NCBI RefSeq assembly: GCF_029953285.1
Contig: NZ_JASAOI010000051.1
Span: 1-64,000, forward strand
Direction of reading: 5' to 3'
Length of the DNA stretch: 64,000 bases
Origin: Yinghuangia seranimata
Lineage (GTDB): Bacteria > Actinomycetota > Actinomycetes > Streptomycetales > Streptomycetaceae
Position numbers and translations under genes: made by a program. Under the pieces are notes generated by a model. That model was not told where the DNA came from. It searched no databases and saw only the letters and a program-made list of their open reading frames with translations. Positions 33,398 through 42,472 of the stretch are shown here, piece by piece (within the stretch, counting starts at the first letter, position 1; each line of letters starts with the position of its first letter).

Positions 33398-33417
33398 CGA
33401 CGTGACCCCTGTCGATG

Positions 33418-34083
33418 TCACATGCCGGCCGCCGGCAGGCCCATGGCCCGCAACAGCTCGAAGAAGTGGTGCTCGGCGTACTCGATGCGGTCGGCGAGCA
33501 GGATCTCCAGCACCTTCTCGGGATCCGAGTGCCAACCCGATGCCTCTGCCCAGGCGCAGGCGTCGCGGGCGCGCTGCGGCATCTCACCGACGATGCGGCT
33601 GTGGGCGGAATCCCACGCCGCCTGGTATGCCGTACTCGGCATTCCTGTCTCGTCCTCGTAGGCGATGTCGTTTGGGACCTCGTACTCGGCCGCGAGATCA
33701 GGCGTGAACCAGGTCCCGAAGAACCCTCCCTGGGCAGACCATCCCTGGACGTGGCCGGTGTCGCTGTCGCAGATGTACACGATCAACGCGGGGGAGCCGG
33801 TCTGCGCTGCTATCGCCTTCAGGGTGTCCGGGGTGCGACCGGGCAGTCCGTGGTGCACGGCGACCGTCTGCCAGCCGTCGTCACCATGGGCGCTGAGGCA
33901 GTCGATGCACGAGTCGTGCCCGTCTTGACAGACACCGGCGCTCAGCGGCTCCAGTTCCAGCAGCGGCTTGTCGCTGCGAGCGACGACATATTCTCCCCAA
34001 AAGCCCATGAAGTGCCTCTCGTGTTCGTCGGTGCGTCGCAAACCGTACAGTCGGGCACCCACAACGCCGCCAGTGCTCCCCAT
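33418..34083 (-). CDS. Hypothetical cytosolic protein
   Basis: A 221-residue protein with no signal or membrane helix. Visible stretches are VVGARLYGLRRTDEHERHFM, then SCIDCLSAHGDDGWQTVAVHH, ALIVYICDSDTGHVQGWSA and a C-terminal YAEHHFFELLRAMGLP. ATG 34083 (MGSTGGVVGARLYG) is favoured over a frame extension to 34176. I do not recognise a family with confidence; it resembles single-copy Streptomyces hypothetical proteins that accompany contact-dependent toxin regions. The good terminator downstream supports expression. Confidence 0.65.
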   Translation of the reverse strand: MGSTGGVVGARLYGLRRTDEHERHFMGFWGEYVVARSDKPLLELEPLSAGVCQDGHDSCIDCLSAHGDDGWQTVAVHHGLPGRTPDTLKAIAAQTGSPALIVYICDSDTGHVQGWSAQGGFFGTWFTPDLAAEYEVPNDIAYEDETGMPSTAYQAAWDSAHSRIVGEMPQRARDACAWAEASGWHSDPEKVLEILLADRIEYAEHHFFELLRAMGLPAAGM

Positions 34084-34404
34084 GCTCCTCACTTGGTTGA
34101 ACCCAAGATTTGACTGAGGAGGATCAGCAGGTCTGGGGAGATTCAAGGCTGTGGCCTTCATTTCGTGAGGCCACACGTGGGTAGCGCCACATCCTGCCTA
34201 CGAGAGTTACCGACGAAAGTTGGGGGCGGGCAGTGACGGAACAACTCCGGCGGCCAGGCTTGGGACCGTGTGGCCCAGGGCGTCTGACTCGGCGCTGGGA
34301 GCGGTGCGCCAGGCGGGTGTCGGTTCCAGCGCCGTTCCCGGGCGTCGGTGCACACGGTTGCGGATGAGGCGATCGAGTGCGCGGTTCGACGGCGACCGGT
34401 GCGG

Positions 34405-35499
34405 TCACGCGGTCATCGCCCGCGCGACCTCGCACAGTTCCGGTGTCGTTCCGGTGAACCCCGCAAGGAGGCCCAGGGCCACGGACCACGCCTCGACCTG
34501 ATCACCCAGCGTCGTCCTGGTGATGGCGCTGAGGGCCGCGCGCACGTCGCGCATGCGGTCCTGCTGCGTCGATCTGAACACCATCAGCGTGTAGATCGCC
34601 GGCGCTCCCTCGGCGAGGATCGCCGCCGCCGGGAGCAGGCCCTTGCGGTGGGCCACGTGGATCGTCGTACGCGCATTGGGGTTCGTCAACCCGGTGGACA
34701 GCGAGGGAAGTCTGCGGCGTGCTCGACGTGCCATCAGGGGCATTCCGAACCTACTACGGGGACTCGGCGCGAACAGTCGGCTGCGCAACTCCGGCGGGCA
34801 CCCGTGCTGGTGTGTGAGCGCCAACGACGCTTCGATGTTGAACGGCTTGGCGCGGTGTGCCTTGGCGAGCAGAGTCCAGTCCAACGGCTCCCGCGGGGCC
34901 ACGAGCAGCAGGTCGACGGCCCGCGGGCCATAGTCGTGGTCGGCCATCCGGTCGATGATCACCGGCATACTGCGCTCGTGCTCCAGGGCGCGCTTGACGA
35001 GCACGGCGTCGCCGGGGTCGGCGAAGGCCTCCCGTACGACGTCGGGCACGGCCCGGTTCGGGGGCAGTCTCGCGATGACCCCCGACGCGGCGGCTCGGGT
35101 GGCGTCGGCGCCCACGGTGCCCAGCAGACCGAGGCAGCCGCGCAGGATCACGGCCGACAGCCCGGGGAAGTTCACGCGCCAGTCGAGCGCCTTGAACGTC
35201 GTGGCGGTCAGGTCGGCGTCGTCCAGCTCGACCAGTGGGTAGAGCCGCCGCTGTGCGTCGACGTCCTTATCCAAGAACCGTTGTGACTCGAACGGCTTGA
35301 GCTCCGAGACCGACGTCGACGCCATCGCGCGCAGCATGACCTCACGGGTCGCGAAGGGGTGGTGGTACAGCTCGACGGCGATCCGCGGCTCGCCGAACTC
35401 CGCGAGCGACGCAAGGACTTCCGGGCCGCAACCCCCGTTCCCCGCCAGCTCGGCACGGTCCTCGGTACTGCCGGCGTCGAGGACACACCGGACCAGCAC
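34405..35499 (-). CDS. Hypothetical protein, N-terminus probably cut by IS5-like element
   Basis: A 364-residue helical repeat-like protein (VLASLAEFGEPRIAVELYHH, RYPLVELDDADLTATTFKAL-like region, ARMADHDYGPRAVDLLLVAP) ending in LGLLAGFTGTTPELCEVARA. No domain recognised. The frame stays open upstream of the nominal GTG at 35499 (LGDGFQSFCAPGHVLVRC) right up to the IS5-like insertion at 35537, so the original protein was longer. Whether a shortened product is made is unclear. Confidence 0.6.
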   Translation of the reverse strand: MLVRCVLDAGSTEDRAELAGNGGCGPEVLASLAEFGEPRIAVELYHHPFATREVMLRAMASTSVSELKPFESQRFLDKDVDAQRRLYPLVELDDADLTATTFKALDWRVNFPGLSAVILRGCLGLLGTVGADATRAAASGVIARLPPNRAVPDVVREAFADPGDAVLVKRALEHERSMPVIIDRMADHDYGPRAVDLLLVAPREPLDWTLLAKAHRAKPFNIEASLALTHQHGCPPELRSRLFAPSPRSRFGMPLMARRARRRLPSLSTGLTNPNARTTIHVAHRKGLLPAAAILAEGAPAIYTLMVFRSTQQDRMRDVRAALSAITRTTLGDQVEAWSVALGLLAGFTGTTPELCEVARAMTA

Positions 35500-35537
35500 G
35501 TGCCCCGGGGCGCAGAAGCTCTGGAAGCCGTCGCCTA

Positions 35538-36434
35538 GGTCGTGTCTTCAAAGCGGTGACGCGGGATCATGTGGTTTGTGATTCGGCGTTATGAACTGAC
35601 CGACGACGAGTGGGCGTTGATGGAGCCGTGGTTGCCGCGGCCGCCCAAAGGGCGGCCGCGGCTGGACGACCGCAGGGTCCTCAACGGGATCGTGTGGAAG
35701 CTCCGTGCCGGAACCGCGTGGCGCGACGTGCCCGCCAGGTACGGACCCTGGCAGTCGGTGTACACGCGTTTCCGCAGGTGGGCGCTCGACGGAACGTTCA
35801 CCCGCATGCTCGCCGCCGTCCAAGCAGACCGGCACGCCAAGGCGGACATGGACTGGCTGGTCGCGGTCGACTCCACGCTGGTCCGCGCCCATCAGCACGC
35901 CGCCGGCGCGAAAAGGGGGACCCGGGCGGGGACGAACCGGCAGATCACGCCCTCGGCCGATCCCGAGGAGTATGGACCACCAAACTCCACCTCGCCGTCG
36001 GCGGCAAAGGACGACCGCTCGCCTTCGTCCTGACCGGCGGCCAGCGCAACGACTGCACCCAGTTCGAGAACGTCATGGACCGCATCCGCGTGGCACGACG
36101 CGCCCGGGCCGACCGCGCACCCGACCCGACCGTGTGGTCGCCGACAAGGGCTACAGCTCGCGCAGGATCCGCGCCTACCTACGCCGACGCGGCATCAAGC
36201 ACACCATCCCCGAACGGATCGACCAGCTCAACGGCCGGATCCGCAGGGGCGAACGCCCCTGCGGCTTCGACCCGGCCGCCTACCGTCGCCGCAACGTCGT
36301 CGAACGCTGCTTCAACAAGCTCAAGCACTACCGCGGCATCGCCACACGCTACGACAAGACCGCCCGCTCGTATGAAGCAGCCGTCACCCTCGTCGCAACA
36401 CTCCTCTGGCTCCGACCACATTGAAGACAGAACC
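35538..36434 (+). mobile_element. IS5-family-like insertion sequence (897 bp)
   Basis: Inverted ends GGTCGTGTCTTCAA (35538) and TTGAAGACAGAACC (ending 36434) differ at two of 14 positions. Both ends are flanked by TA within CTAG, consistent with a TA duplication as made by IS427-type IS5 elements. The transposase occupies almost the whole element but needs two frame changes. It interrupts the 5' end of the minus-strand gene at 34405. Confidence 0.85.
35569..36424 (+). pseudogene. IS5-like DDE transposase, two frameshifts
   Basis: Reads RYELTDDEWALMEPWLPRPP, WKLRAGTAWRDVPARYGPWQ and VAVDSTLVRAHQHAAGAKRG in the first frame. A change near 35,970 gives TTKLHLAVGGKGRPLAFVLTGG, and another near 36,125 gives VVADKGYSSRRIRAYLRRRG and RRNVVERCFNKLKHYRGIAT. 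These carry the D, D and E of the catalytic triad. Some IS427-group elements use one programmed frameshift; two are not expected, so at least one is probably a disabling mutation. Confidence 0.75.
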
Positions 36435-36439
36435 TAGGG

Positions 36440-37689
36440 GATGGCACGGACAGCTGCCGAAAAAGCCGCAGCCACGGGCTTGGGCTGATGATCGAAAGTG
36501 GCCGTCACGAAATTGAGGACACAGCCAGATTCAAACGGCCTCAACAGCCCCCATAATCATCTGTGTTGCTTCGATTCGCCTACCTTGCCGTCACGAATGC
36601 GTTCGCCGCGCTGCGGCTGCTACCCAAGAGTGATCGAGACAAGGACATCGAGATCCTGGCCCTGAGGCATCAGATCACCGTCCTCGAACGCCAACTCAGT
36701 AACCGGAGAACACGGTTCACGGCGCCTGACCGGGCCCTGCTCGCAGCACTGTTCCACCCGCTGCCGCGTGACGTGCTGAACGGCTGCGGCTGACCGCGCA
36801 CCCGGACACCGTCCTGCGCTGGCACCGCGACTTGGTGCGCCGCCACCATGCGGCGGCATCGCAGCGGACGGGCCCCGGACGACCGCGCACCGTCCACTCC
36901 ATCCGCGTCCTCGTCGTACGGCTCGCCCGGGAGAATCCAGCCTGGGGCTACCGCCGTATCCACGGCGAACTCGCCTTGCCGGGCATCCGTGTCGCCGCTT
37001 CCACTGTCTGGGAGATCCTCAAGGACACAGGCATCAACCCCGCCCCCGAACGAGGCACCACAACCTGGGCCGACTTCCTGCGCTCCCAGGCCGACGCGGT
37101 CCTGGCCTGCGACTTCATCGCGACCGTCACCCTGACCGGGCAGCGCCAGTACGTCCTCGCTGTCATCGAGCACACCACCCGCCGCATCCGCACCCTCGGC
37201 GCCACACCGCACCCCACCGCCGCCTGGGTCACCCAGGCCGCCCGCAACCTCGCCATGGACCTCGACGACGCCGACAGCAAAGCCGCGTTCCTCATCCGCG
37301 ACCGGGACGCCAAGTTCCCGGCCCTGTTCGACCAGGTCCTCGCCGACGCCGACATCCGCACCATCCTCACCGCCGTGCGCACACCCCGCACGAACGCTGT
37401 CATGGAGCGCTGGGTACGTACCTGCCGCCACGAACTCCTCAACCGCACGCTCATATGGAACCAACGGCACCTGCTCCACGCCCTACGCGAGTTCGAACAG
37501 CACTACAACGAACATCGGCCGCACCAGGCCCTCCAGCAGGCGGCGCCACTACGCGAGGCCCCCGAGCCGATCACCGATCCCGACCGGATCGCGCACCTCG
37601 ACATACACCGACACGACCGACTCGGCGGAACCCTCCACGCATACCGACATGCCGCGTGACCTGCCTGGACGTATTTATCGGCACCTACA
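36440..37689 (+). mobile_element. Integrase-core IS element (copy 3), left end unclear
   Basis: The right end is GACGTATTTATCGGCACCTACA at 37689. The expected TGTGGGTGCC left end is not visible between the IS5-like element and the transposase start, so it may have been lost when that element inserted next to it. The transposase C-terminal 275 residues are intact. Confidence 0.65.
36563..37659 (+). pseudogene. Integrase-core transposase with one frameshift
   Basis: First part 36563-36793 (MLLRFAYLAVTNAFAALRLL to HPLPRDVLNGCG) stops early. The same protein resumes in another frame as LTAHPDTVLRWHRDLVRRHH and stays open to 37659. The second part contains WGYRRIHGELALPGIRVAAS, ADFLRSQADAVLACDFIATV (first Asp), RDRDAKFPALFDQVL and the NAVMERWVRTCRHEL region with the catalytic glutamate. 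Compared with copy 2, a few bases are missing around 36,780. A programmed frameshift cannot be excluded but the site lacks an obvious slippery heptamer. Confidence 0.75.
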
Positions 37690-38041
37690 ACGTCACGTCG
37701 GTAGATCGAGGAGCGGGACGTCCATCGATGGCGGCGGCGGGACCAGCACGTTGCTGAGGTCGCGGAACGGCCAGCGCTCGAAGGTCGGTGGCAAACGTGG
37801 GCATGGGTTCGTCGGGACCTTAGATCGGGTCGACGGGCTGTCCGCCTGGGCATTGTGCGGCGATGAGCGCGGCGGCGGCGATGGCCTCATCTGCTTCGGC
37901 GGGATAGCCGTTGGCCGTGACGGTGCGGGTGAGGACGCCCCGGACGATTGACGCGCGTTCCTCCGGTCGGGCTTCGTCCAGCGTGGCAGCGAAGTCCGCG
38001 GCTGTGTCGTTGTCGAACGGACCGGTGCCCCACGTGCCCAT
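37690..38041 (-). pseudogene. DUF4259 protein, nonsense mutation and 3' truncation
   Basis: Starts MGTWGTGPFDNDTAADFAAT at ATG 38041, the hallmark of DUF4259, and continues AAAALIAAQCPGGQPVDPI to a TAA at 37820-37822. The next codons would read GPDEPMPTFATDLRALAV, exactly the expected continuation, until the right end of the IS copy 3 cuts the gene. One nonsense change plus IS truncation leave a 73-residue product of a family normally near 140. It is probably non-functional. Confidence 0.7.
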
Positions 38042-38224
38042 GTCTTCTCCTCGGATCGTCTTCGGCGGTGATCTCAGGGCCCGCGGACACCTTCGCGTGC
38101 ACGGCCGTGCACGCGCCTGGGCGCTCCCGGTCGGCAGCGCGGGCGCGTCGTGTCATCGAAGCCGTGGAGCATGGGTCGCCTGGGTCCGGGGCAGATCGAG
38201 CTGGCCGTGCTGGTGCTCTGGAGG

Positions 38225-38857
38225 TCACGGCGTCCAGCTCCACGGGACGTGCCCGATTTGATATACGGACCGGGTCAGGAGTTCGTCGGTCACCCGCACG
38301 CCGGTCAGGCGCTCGGCCAGTGCCAGGGACCGCGCAGTGGTGTCGAGCGCGGTGAGCTCCGAGTCCTTGTACGGATCGAATCCGACTGCGCGCATGATGG
38401 GGACCAGCTCGTCGGGAGTCCTGCCGTGGCGTTCTTGGGGTCTCTCGAAGCCGGTGCGCAGCACGCCGTTCTCGTACCAGTAGAAGAACCGCATGGGCTT
38501 GCCGCCGTTGTCCGAGTGCGTAACCGTGCGCGTCCCGGCGGACAGGGCCTTCAGGAACTGCGATTGCATCGCGACGCCGCCGTCGAAGTGCAGCACGAGG
38601 GTCCAGTCCCCGCCCTCACCCGGCACCGTGAAGGCGCCCGTGACGAACGGATCGCCCCAGGGCACCTCGGATTGCCGCTGGCTCAGGCCGGCGGCCCCGA
38701 CGCACTCCCCCCGGTGCTCTGCCGTCATCACCCGCATCACCTGTGCGGGCGTGACGCCGCGCACCAGCGTCAGGCCGTATCCGACCTCCTGTGCATGGGA
38801 GAACGCCGAGGTCGAGGAACGTATCCAGCCGTAGTCGGCTGCCGTGGCTGTGCTCAT
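38225..38857 (-). CDS. DUF6461 domain protein
   Basis: A 210-residue soluble protein resembling DUF6461 family members of Streptomyces: DYGWIRSSTSAFSHAQEVGY then GLTLVRGVTPAQVMRVMTAE in the N-terminal part, GDWTLVLHFDGGVAMQSQFL in the middle and MRAVGFDPYKDSE-type C-terminal helix region. The biochemical function of the family is not known; members occur in variable regions, sometimes near toxin/immunity genes. ATG 38857 (MSTATAADYGW) is chosen over an upstream in-frame start at 38887. It lies convergent with nothing and divergent from the gene at 38952. Confidence 0.7.
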   Translation of the reverse strand: MSTATAADYGWIRSSTSAFSHAQEVGYGLTLVRGVTPAQVMRVMTAEHRGECVGAAGLSQRQSEVPWGDPFVTGAFTVPGEGGDWTLVLHFDGGVAMQSQFLKALSAGTRTVTHSDNGGKPMRFFYWYENGVLRTGFERPQERHGRTPDELVPIMRAVGFDPYKDSELTALDTTARSLALAERLTGVRVTDELLTRSVYQIGHVPWSWTP

Positions 38858-38951
38858 CCGCCAGAGCCTGCCAACGACTTCTGACACAGCCTCTCAGTTT
38901 GTCTTTTGACCTCAGGCCGGGGGGGGACGCACGGCTGTACGGTGCTTTGCC

Positions 38952-39275
38952 ATGACGGCAGTTCGGCTTCCGAGGTTGGCAGAGCTCTTCCCCTTGCTCG
39001 CCGCCGAAATCGTCGAGCTGTTGCGCGCCGGTGGTGATGACGCCCTCGCCGTCGTGGTCGGTGACCTGCGGTACTTCGGGCCGTGCACATGCTCGCCGAC
39101 GTGTTCCAACCTGCTGACCGCGCCGCCGGGTTCGTCTGGCCACCTGCTGGCCCAGCTGGAGCGTGACGGGGAGGCCGTGATCTGGCTGAGCCTAAATCCC
39201 ACCACGACGACCATCACCGCCATCGAAGTCCTCGACGGCCGCGACCTGGGTCCCGCTGCCCGACGGCCGGGTTAG
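38952..39275 (+). CDS. Small hypothetical protein
   Basis: A 107-residue protein (MTAVRLPRLAELFPLLAAEI, then VELLRAGGDDALAVVVGDLRYFGPCTCSPTCSNLL and ITAIEVLDGRDLGPAARRPG). The CTCSPTC cluster holds three cysteines. No family named. A second frame at 39290-39510 (TEYYGPAVESMQRVDDEPLA) may be the original continuation or a neighbour remnant, so a frameshift near the stop is possible. Confidence 0.55.
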   Translation: MTAVRLPRLAELFPLLAAEIVELLRAGGDDALAVVVGDLRYFGPCTCSPTCSNLLTAPPGSSGHLLAQLERDGEAVIWLSLNPTTTTITAIEVLDGRDLGPAARRPG

Positions 39276-39584
39276 CCGCAGTCAGCTAACCACCGAGTAC
39301 TACGGGCCGGCCGTGGAGTCGATGCAGCGCGTCGATGATGAGCCCCTGGCCCACATCGCGTCGGCGCACAGCGAGAACATCGACGTCCTCGGCGCCATCG
39401 AGGTCGACGTCGACGGCGAACTCGCCCAGCTCGGCCCCACCGGGTACCGGCGGTTGCGTATCTCTGAGGCTCTGTTCTCACCGCGTCCATCAGCAAGGCG
39501 GACTCCCTGACTTCAAGGCGCTGTGGTCGGCCTTGGCCCGCCCGTACGCTGTTCTACAACGAGCGTGCTTCATACGGGGGGCGG

Positions 39585-41078
39585 ATGGAACGCGGGGAAG
39601 TGCTCGGCGGCCGTTACGAGTTGGCCAAGCGGCTCGGGCGCGGCGGCATGGGCGAGGTGTGGGCGGGTAGGGACCGGACGTTGCGCCGCGATGTCGCGGT
39701 CAAGGTGCTCGACCTCGCCGGTGCGGCGTCGGCGGACCTGGCGAAGCGGTTCGAGCGTGAGGCGGTGGCGGCCGCGCAGATCAACCACCCCAACGTGGTG
39801 GCCCTGCACGACTTCGGGGTCCACGAGGGCGCGTTCTTCCTGGTGATGGAGAAGGTCGAGGGCGCGACCCTCACCGAGCACATCGCCGGGGAAGCCCCGA
39901 TGAGCCTGGCCCGGGCGCTGGCGATCGCGGAGGGGATCTGCGTGGCGCTTGCCGCCGCGCACCAGGCCGGCGTCATCCACTACGACATCAAACCGCACAA
40001 CGTCATGCTGACCCCTGACGGGCGAGTCAAGGTCGTGGACTTCGGGATCGCCGGGTTCCTCGACAGGCCGACCGCACTTGCGCCGTCCTCCCAACTGCTC
40101 CCGGCCGGCACCCCGGAGTACAGCGCGCCGGAGCAGTTCCTCACCGAGCGCGGCGACGAGCGCTCCGACCTGTACGGGCTCGGCGGCGTGCTGTTCGCCA
40201 TGCTCACCGGACACCCGCCCTTCACCGGACCCAACAGCCTCGCGATCGTCCGCCACAAAATCGACGAGGACGCGCCAAGCTTGGACAGACTGCGCCCCGA
40301 CCTTCCTCCGGCCGTGTCGGGCCTCGTCGCCGACCTGCTCGAACGCGACCCCGAGCACCGGCCCCGATCCGCGCACCGGGTCCACAAGATCCTCACCCGC
40401 CTCCGGGAGGACGCCGCCGCACGCACGCAGCCGCGTCGGCCCGTGGAGAAACCGCCGAAACCGCGCCGCGGGTTCGACGTGGCCTGGACTCGGGCGGACA
40501 TCGTGCCCTCCGCACTCGGCGGCCGCCTTTTCGTGCTCTGGATCGCTCTCTGCGCAGTGGCGACAGCGGCAGCCATCACGTACGTCGCCCGCACACCGGG
40601 CGGCGATGGCAGGAACCCCGCCGAGGGCGTCCTGGCCTTGTTGGTTTTTGCGGACATCGCCAACGCGTTCTTCCTTCCCATGTGGCTGCTGGAGTGGGCA
40701 CTACGCCGGCGTGTGACCGGATGGTCGCTCCACGTCGGGCCGCAGCACATCGCGACCCGGCAGGAGGGCGGACCAGAGCGTCGATTCGTCTGGGAACATG
40801 TGCAGCGCGTCACGATCGGGCATCTTCAGGTAACACCGGAGTTCGCGCCGAGTCATTCCTACGAAACCGTCCAGATTCGGCTCACGGACGACTCCCGGCG
40901 ACCACTGCACATGCGGCCGACCGGATGGTTCCACCCCAACGAGGACAAGAGCTTGATCGTCGAGGACGGCGGGTTTCACGCCTGCATCTTCGGGCCGATG
41001 AGCGAGACCCAATGGGGCGAGCTGACCGAGGCCCTCGTCCGGTACGGCGGTGAGCGCTGGGCGGGCGTCACCGATTAG
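39585..41078 (+). CDS. Ser/Thr protein kinase with atypical catalytic loop and membrane tail
   Basis: A 497-residue kinase. Hanks domain, residues 10-270: glycine loop LGRGGMGEVW, lysine VAVKVL, catalytic loop VIHYDIKPHNVM, DFG in KVVDFGIAG, and PEYSAPEQF in the P+1 region. The catalytic arginine of HRD is replaced by tyrosine (HYD), so this is a non-RD kinase that may not need activation-loop phosphorylation. Two hydrophobic segments follow (about 310-335 and 347-370). The C-terminal 125 residues are a compact domain (HIATRQEGGPERRFVWEHVQ, TVQIRLTDDSRRPLHMRPTG), so the usual extracellular PASTA sensor is absent. Confidence 0.88.
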   Translation: MERGEVLGGRYELAKRLGRGGMGEVWAGRDRTLRRDVAVKVLDLAGAASADLAKRFEREAVAAAQINHPNVVALHDFGVHEGAFFLVMEKVEGATLTEHIAGEAPMSLARALAIAEGICVALAAAHQAGVIHYDIKPHNVMLTPDGRVKVVDFGIAGFLDRPTALAPSSQLLPAGTPEYSAPEQFLTERGDERSDLYGLGGVLFAMLTGHPPFTGPNSLAIVRHKIDEDAPSLDRLRPDLPPAVSGLVADLLERDPEHRPRSAHRVHKILTRLREDAAARTQPRRPVEKPPKPRRGFDVAWTRADIVPSALGGRLFVLWIALCAVATAAAITYVARTPGGDGRNPAEGVLALLVFADIANAFFLPMWLLEWALRRRVTGWSLHVGPQHIATRQEGGPERRFVWEHVQRVTIGHLQVTPEFAPSHSYETVQIRLTDDSRRPLHMRPTGWFHPNEDKSLIVEDGGFHACIFGPMSETQWGELTEALVRYGGERWAGVTD

Positions 41079-41173
41079 GGGCTCCGAGAGCGACGGCACT
41101 CGTCGGGTGCTGTGCTCTCCGCACGGGCCTGTCGCTACCGTCGTTCCTCGTACGGGAGAGCGAGGGGATCGGG

Positions 41174-41473
41174 TTGGCACCGGGATCGTGGCAGCTCAGG
41201 CGGGGTGACACGCATGTCGGAACGTTGGTTCTCGACGAGGTCGACATGTTCTGGACGGACTGCCGGTTCGAGCCGGGGCCGGGCTGGGACGAGATCGGCC
41301 CCCTGTTCGAGGCGCTGAAGGTCGCGTGGCAGCACGGCGGGACGGATGAACGGGCGCGGGCCGATCAGGACATCGCGGCACAGCAGATGGCGCTCGTTCC
41401 CGATGACGGCAGCGAACCGATCACCGGCATGCTGCTGCGGATCCACGAAGACCGCGCGCGGTTCCGCGGGTGA
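41174..41473 (+). CDS. Small hypothetical protein
   Basis: A 99-residue protein with TTG start at 41174 preceded by GAGGGG. It reads LAPGSWQLRRGDTHVGTLVL then DEVDMFWTDCRFEPGPGWDE, and later QQMALVPDDGSEPITGMLLR and IHEDRARFRG. Mostly beta-strand character, no signal or membrane segment. No family recognised with confidence. It lies 95 nt after the kinase gene on the same strand and might be co-transcribed. Confidence 0.6.
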   Translation: MAPGSWQLRRGDTHVGTLVLDEVDMFWTDCRFEPGPGWDEIGPLFEALKVAWQHGGTDERARADQDIAAQQMALVPDDGSEPITGMLLRIHEDRARFRG

Positions 41474-41594
41474 AGCCGACGCGTTCCTGACCGGGCCGCT
41501 CACAAGCGGGCGGCTTGTGGCAATCCGCGAGCGCAGGGCGGCTCGGCGGTCACCCTTGGCGTCGTGGCAGTCGACCCCATGCGCACCGCTCGCC

Positions 41595-41728
41595 TATCGA
41601 ACTCTCCTCCCTGCGACACGAGTTGCGCGCATGCTTCACGCGGCCCGGCGATGCGTTGTGCGAGCTCGCGGACGCGCTGCTCTGCTCGGACGGCCGGTTA
41701 AGACCCTGGTTGGACTCTCGTCATTCGG
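41595..41728 (+). pseudogene. Transposase N-terminal remnant
   Basis: SPIELSSLRHELRACFTRPGDALCELADALLCSDG is close to the start of a common actinobacterial transposase type (N-terminal FxxCLxRRADALFELTDALLC-like motif); after a one-base shift it continues as PVKTLVGLSS. Nothing recognisable follows, so only about 45 residues of a protein near 400 remain. Confidence 0.45.
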
Positions 41729-42055
41729 CCGCCCGTTGCATGCATTCCTTCAGGTTCCACAGCAAGACCCGAAACGGCCACACAGACGCACGGTTGGTCG
41801 AGCGCATGTTCGAACTCGGGCGCCCGGGGTGCGCCTCCGCGCGCTCTACCAGAACACCTGCCACACCCCGGAAGCTGATCATCCCCACCCCGCGACGCCC
41901 CACGGAGGTCCCGCCATGCGCTATCCCGCCGCCCCCGCCCACACCTGTACCGCCCCTCCCTCGGCGATTGCGCATCCCATGAACTCTGCGCTGCCCCAGG
42001 CGCGTTCGCCCCAGTCATGCGCTCGTCGCGACCTCTCCAGCAGGGAGGAGCGATC
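41729..42055. other. Unassigned stretch
   Basis: No recognisable gene was seen. Frames on the plus strand are Pro/Arg/Ala-rich without family resemblance. The final bases contain the GGGAGGAG ribosome-binding site for the next gene. Confidence 0.4.
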
Positions 42056-42472
42056 ATGACCCGGACCACGGAATCCGCCCCGGCCGGGTCTGAGGAGCCT
42101 GGCCCGGGCCCTAGGCGCATGGCGCGTTGGCACGTGCGGCGGGGTCACGCGCGGTCGTTACGGGTTCCGGGCCGTAGCGCCCAGGCCTTGTTCGACGGGC
42201 AGTTGGAATACGAGTCGGGATACAGCCGACACCTCGCCGCGTGGCAGAGCGCGACGCTGCGGCAGATGGCCCGCACGCTCCCCCTCTCTCTGAAAAGGGC
42301 CGTCACGCTGGCCTGGCCAGCGGACCCCCGGGCGGCGCTGGTGGTGTTGGCCGCCCCCAAACCGGGCACCAACGGCCACTCACCTGGCACCAAGCTCGAC
42401 CGCGGCCCGTTGCCCGCGCCGCGCCACGACGCAGCAGCCGCCCACGGCACCAGCCGCAGGGAGGAGGCATGA
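42056..42472 (+). pseudogene. Truncated ABC transporter gene (N-terminal remnant)
   Basis: ATG 42056 has a strong RBS (GGGAGGAG). The end of the first 100 residues (TLPLSLKRAVTLAWPADPRAALVVLAA) resembles the start of ABC transporter membrane domains, where the first helix begins. The sequence then jumps to PKPGTNGHSPGTKLDRGPLP and stops, with no transmembrane or ATPase part. The stop overlaps the next ATG (ATGA), so the transporter-length middle was deleted while operon coupling to the MFS gene was kept. A free-standing short protein is possible. Confidence 0.45.
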
